A stretch of DNA of 45,569 bases from Candidatus Delongbacteria bacterium (GTDB lineage Bacteria; UBA4055), in contig SLFX01000025.1 in NCBI GenBank assembly GCA_007124045.1, positions 1 through 45,569 of the forward strand, read 5' to 3'. Positions 7,811-17,300 of this stretch are shown piece after piece (the stretch's first letter is position 1; every line of letters starts with the position of its first letter). The position numbers were made by a program, and so were the translations under genes. Below the pieces are notes generated by a model. It was not told the DNA's origin. It saw only the letters and a program-made list of their open reading frames with translations, and did not search any database.

Positions 7811-8529
7811 TGACTAATAAGCTTTTCATAACAGTACTCGCCCTTTTATCCGTATCAATATTACATTCGATCAGCTGGGAGATATCTCTTGAAGAAGCAA
7901 GGAAGAATGCCGAAAATGACCAGGCGCCGATTCTGATATATGTACATTCTCAGGACAACAGCAGCCTTCAGTTCAATATGCTTCTGGAAAGCGGAAGACT
8001 GAGCTTTCTCGAAAAGCATTTTTTATTCTTCAAAGCTGATGCATCCTCCGCGGAAGGGGAAGATATAATGTCCGTTTATGATCCGGGTTTCATGCCCTTT
8101 TTTATACTTGAGGAACATAACAGCGAAAGAAAGCATCTTATCGAACCGGTGGGCATATTTCCCGTTCATCTTTTTGATGCTCTTCACGAGATATACGGTT
8201 ATATTTCATCGCATTTCCTTTCATCCAACAACTATACATCAGCATACATGGCCCTAAAACTTCTTGAAGATCTTCCTGAAGACTACAGTTCCGATATACT
8301 CAACACAATGAAGAGGATCGAACCTAATGTCAGAGACAGGCTGACTGTAAGGGAAAAAAACAGAAATGCTAAAACAGCTGAAACCTACCTCAGCATTGCC
8401 AATGAAAGCGCAGGTTCGGGCAACTACTCCAAAGCCAGCATGTATTATGAAAGGATCTTAGAACTCGCTCCCGGATCGCAGCAGGCACTCCAGGCAAGAA
8501 AAGCTTTGGAGGAAATCAAAGGAAATTAA
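7810..8529 (+). CDS. Exported thioredoxin-fold protein with TPR tail
   Basis: A 239-aa protein with an N-terminal signal peptide (NKLFITVLALLSVSILHS). The first half resembles thioredoxin-like or DUF255-type domains: ISLEEARKNAENDQAPILIYVHS, then FFKADAS and a GFMPFFILEE strand. The place of the redox CxxC is taken by HSQDNSS, so it is probably not a redox enzyme. The last 60 residues form one or two tetratricopeptide helix pairs (AGSGNYSKASMYYERILELAPGS). A binding or scaffolding role in the periplasm is the cautious reading. It is coupled to the upstream transglycosylase gene by a TAATG overlap, so it may assist that enzyme. Confidence 0.6.
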   Translation: MTNKLFITVLALLSVSILHSISWEISLEEARKNAENDQAPILIYVHSQDNSSLQFNMLLESGRLSFLEKHFLFFKADASSAEGEDIMSVYDPGFMPFFILEEHNSERKHLIEPVGIFPVHLFDALHEIYGYISSHFLSSNNYTSAYMALKLLEDLPEDYSSDILNTMKRIEPNVRDRLTVREKNRNAKTAETYLSIANESAGSGNYSKASMYYERILELAPGSQQALQARKALEEIKGN

Positions 8530-8577
8530 CCTGTAACTCCAAAATTACAATATTAACATAAAGGATCGGGTAAAATA

Positions 8578-9039
8578 ATGAACTATGTTACCGAAGAGGG
8601 AATGAAAAAACTGGTTGAAAAACTGTACAACTATAAGCATGTTGAAAGGCAGATAATACTCAAAAGGGTAAACGAGGCGAGAAAGCTTGGAGATTTGCGT
8701 GAGAACGGAGATTTTAAAGCTGCCAAAGAGGATTTAACGAATATTGATATCAGGATAGCTGAACTCGAACATTATATAGCTAACAGCCAGATCATAAAAA
8801 AAAGCTCCAGGATCTCAAAAAAGATAAGGATCTTAAATAAGGTTAAGCTTAGAGATCACACCCGGAACAAGGATTTGGAATATACACTTGTTTCGCAGGC
8901 TGAAGCGGACCCTGTTGAGAAAAAGATATCTGCAGATTCCCCAATCGGAAAAGGGCTTTTGGGAAAAAAGAAAGGTGACAGATTCAAGATATCCATACCT
9001 ATCGGAGATATCGAAGTAGAGATCATTGATATAGAATAG
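8578..9039 (+). CDS. greA: Transcription elongation factor GreA
   Basis: A 153-aa GreA/GreB-type factor, close to the usual 157. The N-terminal coiled coil contains the tip motif GDLRENGDFKAAKED, equivalent to GDLSENAEYxAAKE, with the acidic residues that reach through the polymerase secondary channel and stimulate transcript cleavage. The C-terminal FKBP-like domain has the SPIGKGLLGKKKGD segment that is diagnostic of the family. It lets stalled RNA polymerase cleave and restart. It lies 20 nt before yebC and probably shares its transcript with yebC, ruvC and ruvA. Confidence 0.9.
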   Translation: MNYVTEEGMKKLVEKLYNYKHVERQIILKRVNEARKLGDLRENGDFKAAKEDLTNIDIRIAELEHYIANSQIIKKSSRISKKIRILNKVKLRDHTRNKDLEYTLVSQAEADPVEKKISADSPIGKGLLGKKKGDRFKISIPIGDIEVEIIDIE

Positions 9040-9059
9040 AACTTAACTGGAGCGGAAAA

Positions 9060-9800
9060 ATGTCCGGTCATTCAAAATGGTCAACCATAAAGAGAAAAAA
9101 AGAAAAAGCAGACGCTGCAAAAGGTAAAATATTCACTAAACACCTGAAGGAGATAATGACGGCCTCAAAACTCGGAGGAAGTAATGAGGATGCCAATCCC
9201 CGTCTGAAAACAGCGATACTGAACGCCAGAGCCGCCAATGTGCCTGTTGACAATATAAACAGGGCAAGACTCAAGGGCGCCGGAGAACTTCCCGGTGTGA
9301 CCTACGAGGATATTAACTATGAAGGATACGGTCCGGGCGGTGTTGCTGTGATCGTAGAGACAATGACAGATAATAAGGTCAGAACCGTAAGCGAAGTCAG
9401 GCATCTCTTTTCGAAATACGGCGGAAATCTGGGCGAAAACGGATCTGTCAGCTGGATGTTCAAAAAGATCGGTCAGATAATTATCGATGCCGGGGGTAAT
9501 GACGAGGATGCCGTTTTAGAAGACGCACTCGAGGCCGGCGCAGAGGATATGGTAAAAGATGACGACAAATTTGTAGTCACCACATCCTACTCAGACTACC
9601 TTTCTGTATGCGAACTTCTTGAAAAAAAGTATAAATTCGAGTCCAGCGAAGTAACTATGGTCGCCGGCAACAGCGTTAAGGTACCTTCCGATAAAGTTAA
9701 AAGTCTGGTCACTTTACTGGACGCTCTGGAGGATCTTGATGATGTTGAGGGGGTTTACAACAACGCTGAATTCGATGATGCCGATATGGAGAACCTCTAG
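9060..9800 (+). CDS. yebC: YebC/PmpR family protein (TACO1-like)
   Basis: A 246-aa member of the YebC/TACO1 family. The start MSGHSKWSTIKRKKEKADAA is almost invariant in the family, followed by GKIFTKHLKEI, NARAANVPVDNINRA and NYEGYGPGGVAV. Family members have been described as DNA-binding regulators and, more recently, as translation factors that relieve ribosome stalling. The gene lies directly before ruvC and ruvA, the most common arrangement in bacteria, with 3 nt before ruvC. GGAGCGG precedes the ATG at good distance. Confidence 0.95.
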   Translation: MSGHSKWSTIKRKKEKADAAKGKIFTKHLKEIMTASKLGGSNEDANPRLKTAILNARAANVPVDNINRARLKGAGELPGVTYEDINYEGYGPGGVAVIVETMTDNKVRTVSEVRHLFSKYGGNLGENGSVSWMFKKIGQIIIDAGGNDEDAVLEDALEAGAEDMVKDDDKFVVTTSYSDYLSVCELLEKKYKFESSEVTMVAGNSVKVPSDKVKSLVTLLDALEDLDDVEGVYNNAEFDDADMENL

Positions 9801-9803
9801 AAT

Positions 9804-10307
9804 ATGAGAGTTATCGGAATAGATCCGGGCATATCATGCACGGGTTACGCTGTAGTTGAATGCGGTGAAAGCGAAGGTGTTTCTCTTGTTGAACTGGGAG
9901 TAATAAGAACCTCGCCTAAAGCTGCGCTGGCCGACAGACTGGTAACCATATATGAAGGTATTAACGAAGTAATACTGAACCTCTCGCCTGAGCATTTTGC
10001 AATAGAATCCGTCTTTGTGGGAAAAAACATTCAGTCCGCGCTCAAGCTCGGACACGCAAGGGGTGCGGCGATAATCGCCGGTGCAAAGAACGGCCTTGTT
10101 GTCAGTGAGTACTCGCCCCGTGAAGTCAAACAGAACATTACAGGGAACGGAAATGCCTCAAAAGAGCAGGTCCAGTTCATGATTAAATCCATACTCAAAC
10201 TTAATGAACTCCGCTGCCCCGATGACGCTTCGGACGCTGCAGCAGTCGCTTATTCATATATACAGGGCTACAAATTCGGCCGTATGACAAAAGCTGAGGA
10301 CAGATAA
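9804..10307 (+). CDS. ruvC: Holliday junction endonuclease RuvC
   Basis: A 167-aa RNase H-fold nuclease. The start VIGIDPGISCTGYAVVE carries the first catalytic aspartate (D7), AIESVFVGKN the glutamate, and DDASDAAAVAYSY the C-terminal aspartates of the four-carboxylate site. It is a dimer that cuts four-way junctions together with RuvAB. The stop overlaps the ruvA ATG by one nucleotide. RuvB is not in the window, so the ruvCAB cluster is split here. Confidence 0.96.
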   Translation: MRVIGIDPGISCTGYAVVECGESEGVSLVELGVIRTSPKAALADRLVTIYEGINEVILNLSPEHFAIESVFVGKNIQSALKLGHARGAAIIAGAKNGLVVSEYSPREVKQNITGNGNASKEQVQFMIKSILKLNELRCPDDASDAAAVAYSYIQGYKFGRMTKAEDR

Positions 10308-10906
10308 TGATAGAAATGCTTTCTGGTAAAATAGTTTTAAAAACACCGGGAAAAGTAATAATAGAATGCGGAGGCGTAGGTTATTCCGCGTCAATTTCAT
10401 CGTTCTCTTATTCGGCTATCGGTAATTTGGGTGAAGACCAGATCCTGCATACTGTTATGAGAGTCAGGGAAGACGATATTTCTCTTTTCGGATTTGCCGA
10501 AATTAAAGAAAAAGAACTTTTCTTAATACTAAGCTCTGTATCAGGCATAGGGTCGAAAACAGCCATTCAGCTTTTATCTGAAATCAAATACGACAGACTT
10601 CTTAATGCCATAGTCACAAAAGATTCGGCACTGATATCCCAGGCTCACGGCATAGGGAAGAAAACTGCTCAAAAAATAGTATTTGAACTTAAGGATAAAT
10701 TCGGCAAAGGAGGAGAGGATCTCTCCGATACGGGACTAACCTCAAATGCAGGCAGCAGCAGTGAAGCTGTAGCTGCTCTTGTAAGTCTCGGTTACAAAAA
10801 TGCGGATGCCGTTTCTGCCGTCTCATCCGTAATGAAAGATGAAGCCGCAGATATTTCCGCTCAGGATATTATAAAAGCTGTTTTGCAGAAACGGATGAAG
10901 AACTGA
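10307..10906 (+). CDS. ruvA: Holliday junction DNA-binding protein RuvA
   Basis: A 199-aa protein of normal family length. The N-terminal OB-fold (MIEMLSGKIVLKTPGKVIIECGGVGY) is followed by tandem helix-hairpin-helix motifs (SVSGIGSKTAIQLL and AHGIGKKTAQKIVFELKDK) and a C-terminal UBA-like domain that would contact RuvB (AVAALVSLGYKNADA). It binds the junction as a tetramer and loads the RuvB motor. It ends 8 nt before the convergent uvrA stop, with no clear terminator in between. Confidence 0.96.
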   Translation: MIEMLSGKIVLKTPGKVIIECGGVGYSASISSFSYSAIGNLGEDQILHTVMRVREDDISLFGFAEIKEKELFLILSSVSGIGSKTAIQLLSEIKYDRLLNAIVTKDSALISQAHGIGKKTAQKIVFELKDKFGKGGEDLSDTGLTSNAGSSSEAVAALVSLGYKNADAVSAVSSVMKDEAADISAQDIIKAVLQKRMKN

Positions 10907-10914
10907 CCCGTTTA

Positions 10915-13791
10915 TTAATTCTGCCCGCGGGCGGCAAGCTCTTTTCTTACCTCATCCGAAGTATATCCCTTTCCCGAACAGGCAAGCTGCTCCACACTCC
11001 CCTCAAAAACTATTTTTCCTCCTGACGGACCGCCGTCGGGACCCAGATCGATCACATGATCGCAGTTAACGATCACATCAAGATTATGCTCTATGATAAT
11101 GACGGTGCTGTTTCCGTCTCTCAGCTCTTTTATAACATTCAGAAAGTGCTGAATGTCCAGAAAATGAAGACCGGTTGTAGGTTCATCCAGTATGTAAACG
11201 GTTCCTGCCCTTCTGGTTTTGGAAAGTTCTCTGGCCAGTTTTATCCTCTGTGCCTCGCCACCGGAAAGAGTAGTTGACTGCTGTCCGAGCTTAATATAGC
11301 CCATACCTACTCTCATAAGCGTTTCAAGCTTGTTTTTTAAAGCGGGAATATTTTTAAAAAATTCATATGCCTCCTGAACATCCATCTCGAGTATTTCGCT
11401 GATGTTCTTCTCTTTGAAGGTAACTTCCAGTGTTTCGCCGCTGTACCTCTTTCCTTTGCAGACATCGCATTCGACATATACATCTGCCAGAAAATGCATT
11501 TCGATCTTAATAACACCGCTTCCCTGACATTTTTCGCACCTGCCGCCCTTTACATTGAAACTGAAACGGGATTTTGTGTAACCCCGCATTCTGGAGAGTT
11601 TGGTTTTGGCCATTATATCCCTTATATGATCGAAAGCGCCGATATATGTAGCAGGATTTGACCTTGGCGTTTTGCCGATAGGACTCTGATCTATCTTTAT
11701 CAGTCTCACAACGGGCGAAGGATCTTTTGTACCTGAACTGTCTTCAAAATATACCCTGTCGTAGTGATAATCCGATTTTAAAGTCCCCATATCCTTTAAT
11801 TCCTCTCTATTCGAGGCCAGTGTTTTCAGGGCATTATATAAAGTATCCATCACAAGACTGCTCTTCCCCGCCCCGGACACACCTGTCACTACAGTGATCA
11901 TATTTTGCGGGAATTTTACGGTCAGATCCTTCAGATTATTTGTTCTGCATCCTGTGACAACAATGTTTCCGAAGGCCTCAGAATCGCTTTTGTCAATATG
12001 GACACACTGTCTTCTGAAAACATAGTCGGAAGTATGAGTAAACGCTTTTTTTAATCCTTTGAAAGGACCGGAGTAAACTATCTCGCCTCCGTATATACCT
12101 GCCTCCTTCCCGAAGTCAACTATGGTTTCCCCCGACTCTATAGTCTCTCTGTCGTGCTCGACAACAATTACAGTGTTGCCTCTTTCCTTTAACCTGATAA
12201 GATTCTGAAGAAGCCTCTGGTTATCTTTCTGATGAAGTCCTATACTTGGTTCGTCAAGCACATAAATGACACCGGTAAGGCCGCTGGCGATCTGACTGGC
12301 CAGCCTGATCCGCTGTGATTCGCCTCCCGAAAGACTTCTCGCATTTCTGTCCAGAGTAAGATATTTAAGGCCGACATTTACCAGAAAACCCAGCCTTTCA
12401 TACATTTCTTTCAAGAGTTCTTTGACAATAAAATTCTCTTTTTCGGTCAGGTTTTCCGGAAGATTTTTTATAAAGTCAAGCAGCTTGTCTATCTCGAGAG
12501 TGCTGATCTCGTTGACAGTTTTCCCGTTTACACGCACCGCCAGCGATTCTTTCCTCAGCCTTTTACCTCCGCATGAACTGCATTCAGCGTCAGTCATAAA
12601 TACTTCATAATACTGTCTGGCCATATTGGAAGATGTTTCCTTGTAACGCCTTTCAATTATATTCGCAAGACCCTCATATGATGTTTTAAAAACGCCTTTG
12701 AAAGTCCTGGACTCATAATTGACCGTCATCTTTTTTCTGCTTCCGTACATTATTGCCCTTACGATCTCTTCACTCAGTTTGTTGAAAGGCGTTTTCGGAT
12801 CAGCACCGTATGACTCGATTATACTTTTTATCTTTCTGAACTCGATATTCTGTCCCTGAATGAAAGGTATTGCACCTTCGGAAATACTTCTTCCGGGGTA
12901 TTTTACAAGCTTATTAATATCTACACGCTTGAAGAATCCGAGTCCGTGGCAGTCGGGGCACATGCCGGCGGGAGTATTGAAAGAGAATGAATTGGGAGAA
13001 AGATCGGGATAGCTTATTGCGCATTTCTGACAGTAACTCTTTTCGCTGTAAAGTGTTTCATTGCCTGTATCAATGTCTTTGATTATAATATTTCCGCCGG
13101 AAAGCTTCAGTCCCGTTTCGACAGCTTCCGAAAGTCTGCTTTTTATATCCGGGCTGTTTTTTAATCTGTCGATCGTAACATGGAGTTTATGGAATTTTTT
13201 GTCGTCTATCTTAATTTCATCATCAAAAGTGAACTCTTCACCGTCTATTATAATACGGAAATATCCTTCAGCTTTCAGGTAGTCGAGCTGGTTCTTCAGA
13301 TTTCCCTTCTGCCTTTCAATATAGGGTGAAACAACTGAAAACTTATCCCCTTCTTTTTTGTTTTTTAAAACATCATTCACCATCTCGTCAACTGTAACAG
13401 AACTTACCATCCCTCCACAGGAGTAACAGTACTGACGGCCTATTCTGGCGAACATCATCCTTACAAAATCGAAAATCTCTGTTACCGTTCCCACCGTCGA
13501 TCTGGGATTAGATGATGATGTTTTCTGTTCAATGGAAATGGCCGGTGAAAGCCCCTCGATAGAGTCTATCCTCGGCTTTTTCATCACTCCCAGAAACTGT
13601 TTCGTATAGTTCGAAAGAGATTCGACATACCTTCTCTGTCCCTCTGTATATATCGTGTCGAAAGCGAGCGATGACTTTCCTGAACCGCTTATCCCCGTAA
13701 AAACAATCAGCCTGCTCTTTTCAAGCTCAAGGTCAACATGCTTTAAGTTATGCTCGCATGCTCCTCTTATTATAAGTTTATCACCTTCCAT
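10915..13791 (-). CDS. uvrA: Excinuclease ABC subunit A
   Basis: A 958-aa damage sensor of nucleotide excision repair. It has two ABC ATPase modules: Walker A GISGSGKSSL near the N-terminus and GVSGAGKSSL in the second half, with signatures LSGGESQRIRLA and LSGGEAQRIKLA and Walker B segments VLDEPSIGLHQ and ILDEPTTGLHF. Zinc-binding cysteines occur in CYSCGG, CQKCAISYPDLSPNSFSFN with CPDCHGLG, and CEKCQGSGVIKIEMHF with CDVCKGKRY. Length and layout are those of standard UvrA, which loads UvrB on lesions. The ATG at 13791 has only a weak GGGTG ribosome site. A promoter overlapped by a palindrome lies upstream. Confidence 0.97.
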   Translation of the reverse strand: MEGDKLIIRGACEHNLKHVDLELEKSRLIVFTGISGSGKSSLAFDTIYTEGQRRYVESLSNYTKQFLGVMKKPRIDSIEGLSPAISIEQKTSSSNPRSTVGTVTEIFDFVRMMFARIGRQYCYSCGGMVSSVTVDEMVNDVLKNKKEGDKFSVVSPYIERQKGNLKNQLDYLKAEGYFRIIIDGEEFTFDDEIKIDDKKFHKLHVTIDRLKNSPDIKSRLSEAVETGLKLSGGNIIIKDIDTGNETLYSEKSYCQKCAISYPDLSPNSFSFNTPAGMCPDCHGLGFFKRVDINKLVKYPGRSISEGAIPFIQGQNIEFRKIKSIIESYGADPKTPFNKLSEEIVRAIMYGSRKKMTVNYESRTFKGVFKTSYEGLANIIERRYKETSSNMARQYYEVFMTDAECSSCGGKRLRKESLAVRVNGKTVNEISTLEIDKLLDFIKNLPENLTEKENFIVKELLKEMYERLGFLVNVGLKYLTLDRNARSLSGGESQRIRLASQIASGLTGVIYVLDEPSIGLHQKDNQRLLQNLIRLKERGNTVIVVEHDRETIESGETIVDFGKEAGIYGGEIVYSGPFKGLKKAFTHTSDYVFRRQCVHIDKSDSEAFGNIVVTGCRTNNLKDLTVKFPQNMITVVTGVSGAGKSSLVMDTLYNALKTLASNREELKDMGTLKSDYHYDRVYFEDSSGTKDPSPVVRLIKIDQSPIGKTPRSNPATYIGAFDHIRDIMAKTKLSRMRGYTKSRFSFNVKGGRCEKCQGSGVIKIEMHFLADVYVECDVCKGKRYSGETLEVTFKEKNISEILEMDVQEAYEFFKNIPALKNKLETLMRVGMGYIKLGQQSTTLSGGEAQRIKLARELSKTRRAGTVYILDEPTTGLHFLDIQHFLNVIKELRDGNSTVIIIEHNLDVIVNCDHVIDLGPDGGPSGGKIVFEGSVEQLACSGKGYTSDEVRKELAARGQN

Positions 13792-13845
13792 TTACACACC
13801 CGTAATTAAACGCCTAAATATACTCCAAAAAACCGTTAATATAAA

Positions 13846-13874
13846 GATATATTTGACTGCTATATGGCAGCCAA
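13846..13874 (-). promoter_or_regulatory. Probable promoter of uvrA
   Basis: Minus strand TTGGCT (13869-13874), 17 bp, TATATC (13846-13851). Its spacer is filled by a 24-nt imperfect palindrome (13852-13875), the geometry of a repressible promoter. Confidence 0.45.
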
Positions 13875-13875
13875 A
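13852..13875. promoter_or_regulatory. Palindrome in the uvrA promoter (candidate operator)
   Basis: A 24-nt dyad with 10 of 12 pairs matching; its core is CTGC, 6 nt, GCAG, flanked by TTTG on one side and CAAA on the other. It lies between the predicted -10 and -35 boxes of uvrA and 22 bp upstream of the -35 box of the divergent gene. Its right half, ATGGCAGCC, recurs in the dnaX promoter (40151-40159). A damage-response (LexA-type) operator is possible but not shown. Confidence 0.4.
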
Positions 13876-13897
13876 TCACATTAACCGTGCGTAAAAC

Positions 13898-13926
13898 TTG
13901 ACAAATCGTAAAAAACTGATTATATT
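13898..13926 (+). promoter_or_regulatory. Promoter of the small secreted protein gene
   Basis: Consensus TTGACA (13898-13903), 17 bp, TATATT (13921-13926). Predicted start near 13933, giving a leader of about 50 nt that ends in AGGAGG. Confidence 0.75.
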
Positions 13927-13981
13927 AACACTGAGATTTATATATTTTTCAGAAAAGTCCTTCCGGACAAAGGAGGTATGT

Positions 13982-14350
13982 ATGAACAGACTTTTAATGC
14001 TGGTCCTAGTCGCGGCCCTCTCCGCAACTTTTGCATCCGACTCCGCAGTCAGCCGGGATAACAGACAGATACAGGGCTTCAGAATGATAATGACCGATGA
14101 CCGGGGACTTCCGCTTGAAGACGGAATTTACGATATCACTATAAGAGTCTATGACAAACCTGACGGAGGAACTCTTATTGATGAGATGTCTGCATCTGCC
14201 GAATCGAAGAGGGGTGTATGTGTGATCTGCGAAGATTATCTGAATAAACTTTTATCACAGGGTCATAGGGAGGTTTGGATATCACTTAAGGTGAATGAAT
14301 ATCCCCTGCCCCGCTTTAGAACAAGAGTGTTCCTTGACCGTACGAGATAG
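13982..14350 (+). CDS. Small exported protein, function unknown
   Basis: A 122-aa protein with a signal peptide (NRLLMLVLVAALSATFA). The mature part has short beta-like stretches: FRMIMTDDRGLPLEDGIYDITIRVYDKPDGGTL, then WISLKVNEYPLPRFRTRVFL. The phrase on extra detail ending in YDITIRVYD resembles beta-sandwich segments seen in secreted surface proteins, but I cannot name a family. Two cysteines (VCVICED) may pair. AGGAGG lies 5 nt before the ATG; an upstream in-frame extension would begin inside the -35 box of the promoter and is rejected. The gene stands alone and ends 4 nt before the convergent decarboxylase gene. Confidence 0.65.
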   Translation: MNRLLMLVLVAALSATFASDSAVSRDNRQIQGFRMIMTDDRGLPLEDGIYDITIRVYDKPDGGTLIDEMSASAESKRGVCVICEDYLNKLLSQGHREVWISLKVNEYPLPRFRTRVFLDRTR

Positions 14351-14354
14351 TTTT

Positions 14355-17300
14355 TTAAAGAGATTTTCTGTTTATTTTTCCGGATGCGGTCAGGGGCAGT
14401 TCTTTAACGAACCTGATGAACTTCGGTATCATATTTTCAGAAATTCTTTCTGCAAGTTCTTTTCGTATTTCTGATCCGTCGCTATGCGACTCAGAAACTA
14501 TATATGCAGCAAGCTCCGTTTCTCCAAAAATGTTTTTTTCGCCCCTCACCATACATGAAGTTACCCCTTTAAGCCGGAGTATTTCCGCCTCTATAGCTCC
14601 GGGTTCTATTCTGTCGCCGGCGATCTTTATCTGATCGTCAGCGCGTCCCGCAAACTCTATACTTCCGTCAGGCAGTCTTTTACAGATATCTCCCGTCCGG
14701 TACACCCTGATCGCCCCTTCAGGTTTATTGTACCAGTAATAAACTCTGCAGTCGGAAGGATCCCACCATACGAATCTCTCAGCAGTCAAAAGAGGTCTGT
14801 TTAGATATCCCTCAGCCAGATTTTTTCCGGACACTATAAGTTCGCCGGGAACTCCTATAGGATTCAATTCCATTCTTCCGTTAACAATAAACACCTTCGT
14901 ATTTATAACCGGTTTACCTATAACAGAACAGTCGTGATCTGTTTGTTTTATTCCGCTGATAAGCTCATTCTGTTTCTCCAGACCGAAAGTGTCAACATCA
15001 CTGCGGTCGTTTAAGAGATCGGCTGCAATAAGTATCTGGTCGTTCAGATTCGCAATAAGATGTTCAAGACCCGTCAGAGGATTCGAGATAACCACCCTGA
15101 AAACAACTATTTCTGTTCCTGAACCGTAACGGGTATTATAGAGTACTGTTTTTGAAACAAATGTTTTACCGATCCTGAACTGTTCTTTCTGTATCTGGTC
15201 ATTAATCTCGTTTATTTTCCTGTTCGCTTCTTCTGATACGATTCCCCTCTTAATATCTTGTCTGTATCCGGCGGGAATATAACGGTAGTTCACTATATTC
15301 ATTACCGGTTCGACGATGAGTTCAAAGGCCCGGAGTGTTTTTATGATGGATGCGAAAGCCTGAGCCTTCTCAATACCCGTATTTATTAAATACTCCAGAC
15401 CGTATTTTCCAAAAATATGAAGTGCTGAATGAAGAAGAAGAGATGTAGCCGCCCTTGAACCCTCTATACTGAACCTTCCGGTATCAAAAGACCCCGGCTG
15501 AGACTGATATCTCGCTGTTACCTGAATGTATTTTAATATGGAAGGATCCCTGAACAGACACATGCTGACACCCTGGGGAAGATAGAACTGCTTGTGGCCG
15601 CATATTGTTACCGAATCCGCATTCTCTATACCGCCGAGAAGATGGGAATATTTATCGGAAAAAACTATCGGTCCGCCCCATGCGGCATCTATGTGAAAAT
15701 GGATCCCGTACTTTTGTGCAACTTCGGCCATTTTTTCAAGCGGATCAGCCTGACCGGTCTCTGTAGCTCCCGCGATACCGACCAGAGCTATAATAAAAAG
15801 CTTTTTCTCTCTGCATTCGATGATCGTCTTTTCCAGAATATCTATATCAATACCGCCGTCAGGATCACTTTTTACATATGCTATACTGTCTTTGGCGAAC
15901 CCGAGAACTGACGCAGCCTTGTTCATAGAATAATGCATCAGCTCAGAACCAATGATAACAGCGTCTCTGTAACCTTTTGCACACAATGCTCTGTAAACGC
16001 TTCCCCCGCATTCTTCGTTTTTAAAAACCCCGCTGTTCCTGGCGGCAAGAAGAGATGTGATGTTGGCGACAGTACCGCATGATGTAAAAACGCCGTAGTT
16101 AAGATCTGGGTCGGTAAATGTCTCCTGATAGAATGAAGACGGTTTTCTGAATATTTTACGGTGAAGCATTCCGAGTGTCTGTTTTTCGATTGCCGTTAAA
16201 GACTTCGATGTCTCAAGTTTCACAAGATTCTGATTAAGCATAGAGATAAAAAGGCTCATTTCATGAAGATAAAGAGGAAGAGTAGATGTCATATGACCGG
16301 TAAAATACGGGGATGCAGTATCTATAGTATAAGGAAGTATATCCTTTCCGAGTGTTTCGTAATAATCCTCCACAGAAGACGGAAAAGCAGGCAGTCTTGT
16401 ATCGCTGAAACTCTTCAGAAGTGAAGTAAAATCCACATTTCCGCTGGTATAATTTCCGCTTTTACGGAAGTTTACGCTCTCCATTATTTTATCATAGACC
16501 GGACTACTGTAAAAATATTTTATACTGCTGTTGTTCTTTCCGATTATAACACCGTGCCAGGTAACATCTGCACTGACTTCTGATGAACCGTAAATGTTTA
16601 TCAGTGATGATTCGGGAAGTATGTTTTTAAAAGCATAAATCGTTTCAGCCGGCAGATGCTCCCCGCTGGAAAACACATACCTGAGAGACCTTAGATTTTT
16701 TAATTTTTCTTCGTTAATGCCCAGAATTTTTCTCAACCTTGTCGGAACAAGCGTGATCCTTGTGACTTTATTTTCGTTCACCAGATCACTCAGTACTCCG
16801 TTATCTTTTCCCTGCTCAGGTGCAACAACGGAAGGTGTCTTTTTCAGCAAAGGAGAGAATATCTCTGCACAGTGGTCAACAAAAGATAACGGGGTGATCA
16901 ATATACAGACATCGTCTTTCTCGTAAGGAAAACACATCCATCCCCAGCGGAGTCTGTTTAAAATACCTCTCTGGGTCAAAAGAACTCCCTTGGGTTCGCC
17001 TGTGGATCCCGAGGTGTATACGATGCAGGCGTTCTTATGATAACATCTCTCATTCTGCATCTTTTCCGGTCCCGAGCAGTCCTGATTCTCTTCTCCGGTT
17101 ATCACAAATTTTGCGGATGAATCCTCAATTATCTTTTTTTTCCGAATATCAGGCAGATCCGGGTCAAGTATAAGATATGTGCATCCTGCCCGCAAAATGC
17201 CCAGTATCCCGTAAACTGCCTCAAGGTAACTTTTCGGACTTAAAGCAACAATATCTCCGGGGAACACTTGTTTTGACAAAATATATAAAGCCGTCTTTTC

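Noticed and set aside
10923-10932. GCCCGCGGGC palindrome between ruvA and uvrA as a terminator
   Set aside because: It lies in the last codons of uvrA, has no spacer for a loop beyond the dyad and no T-run on either side.
13898-13981. N-terminal extension of the small exported protein starting at 13898
   Set aside because: The TTG codon there is the first half of the -35 box, and AGGAGG plus a signal peptide support the ATG at 13982.
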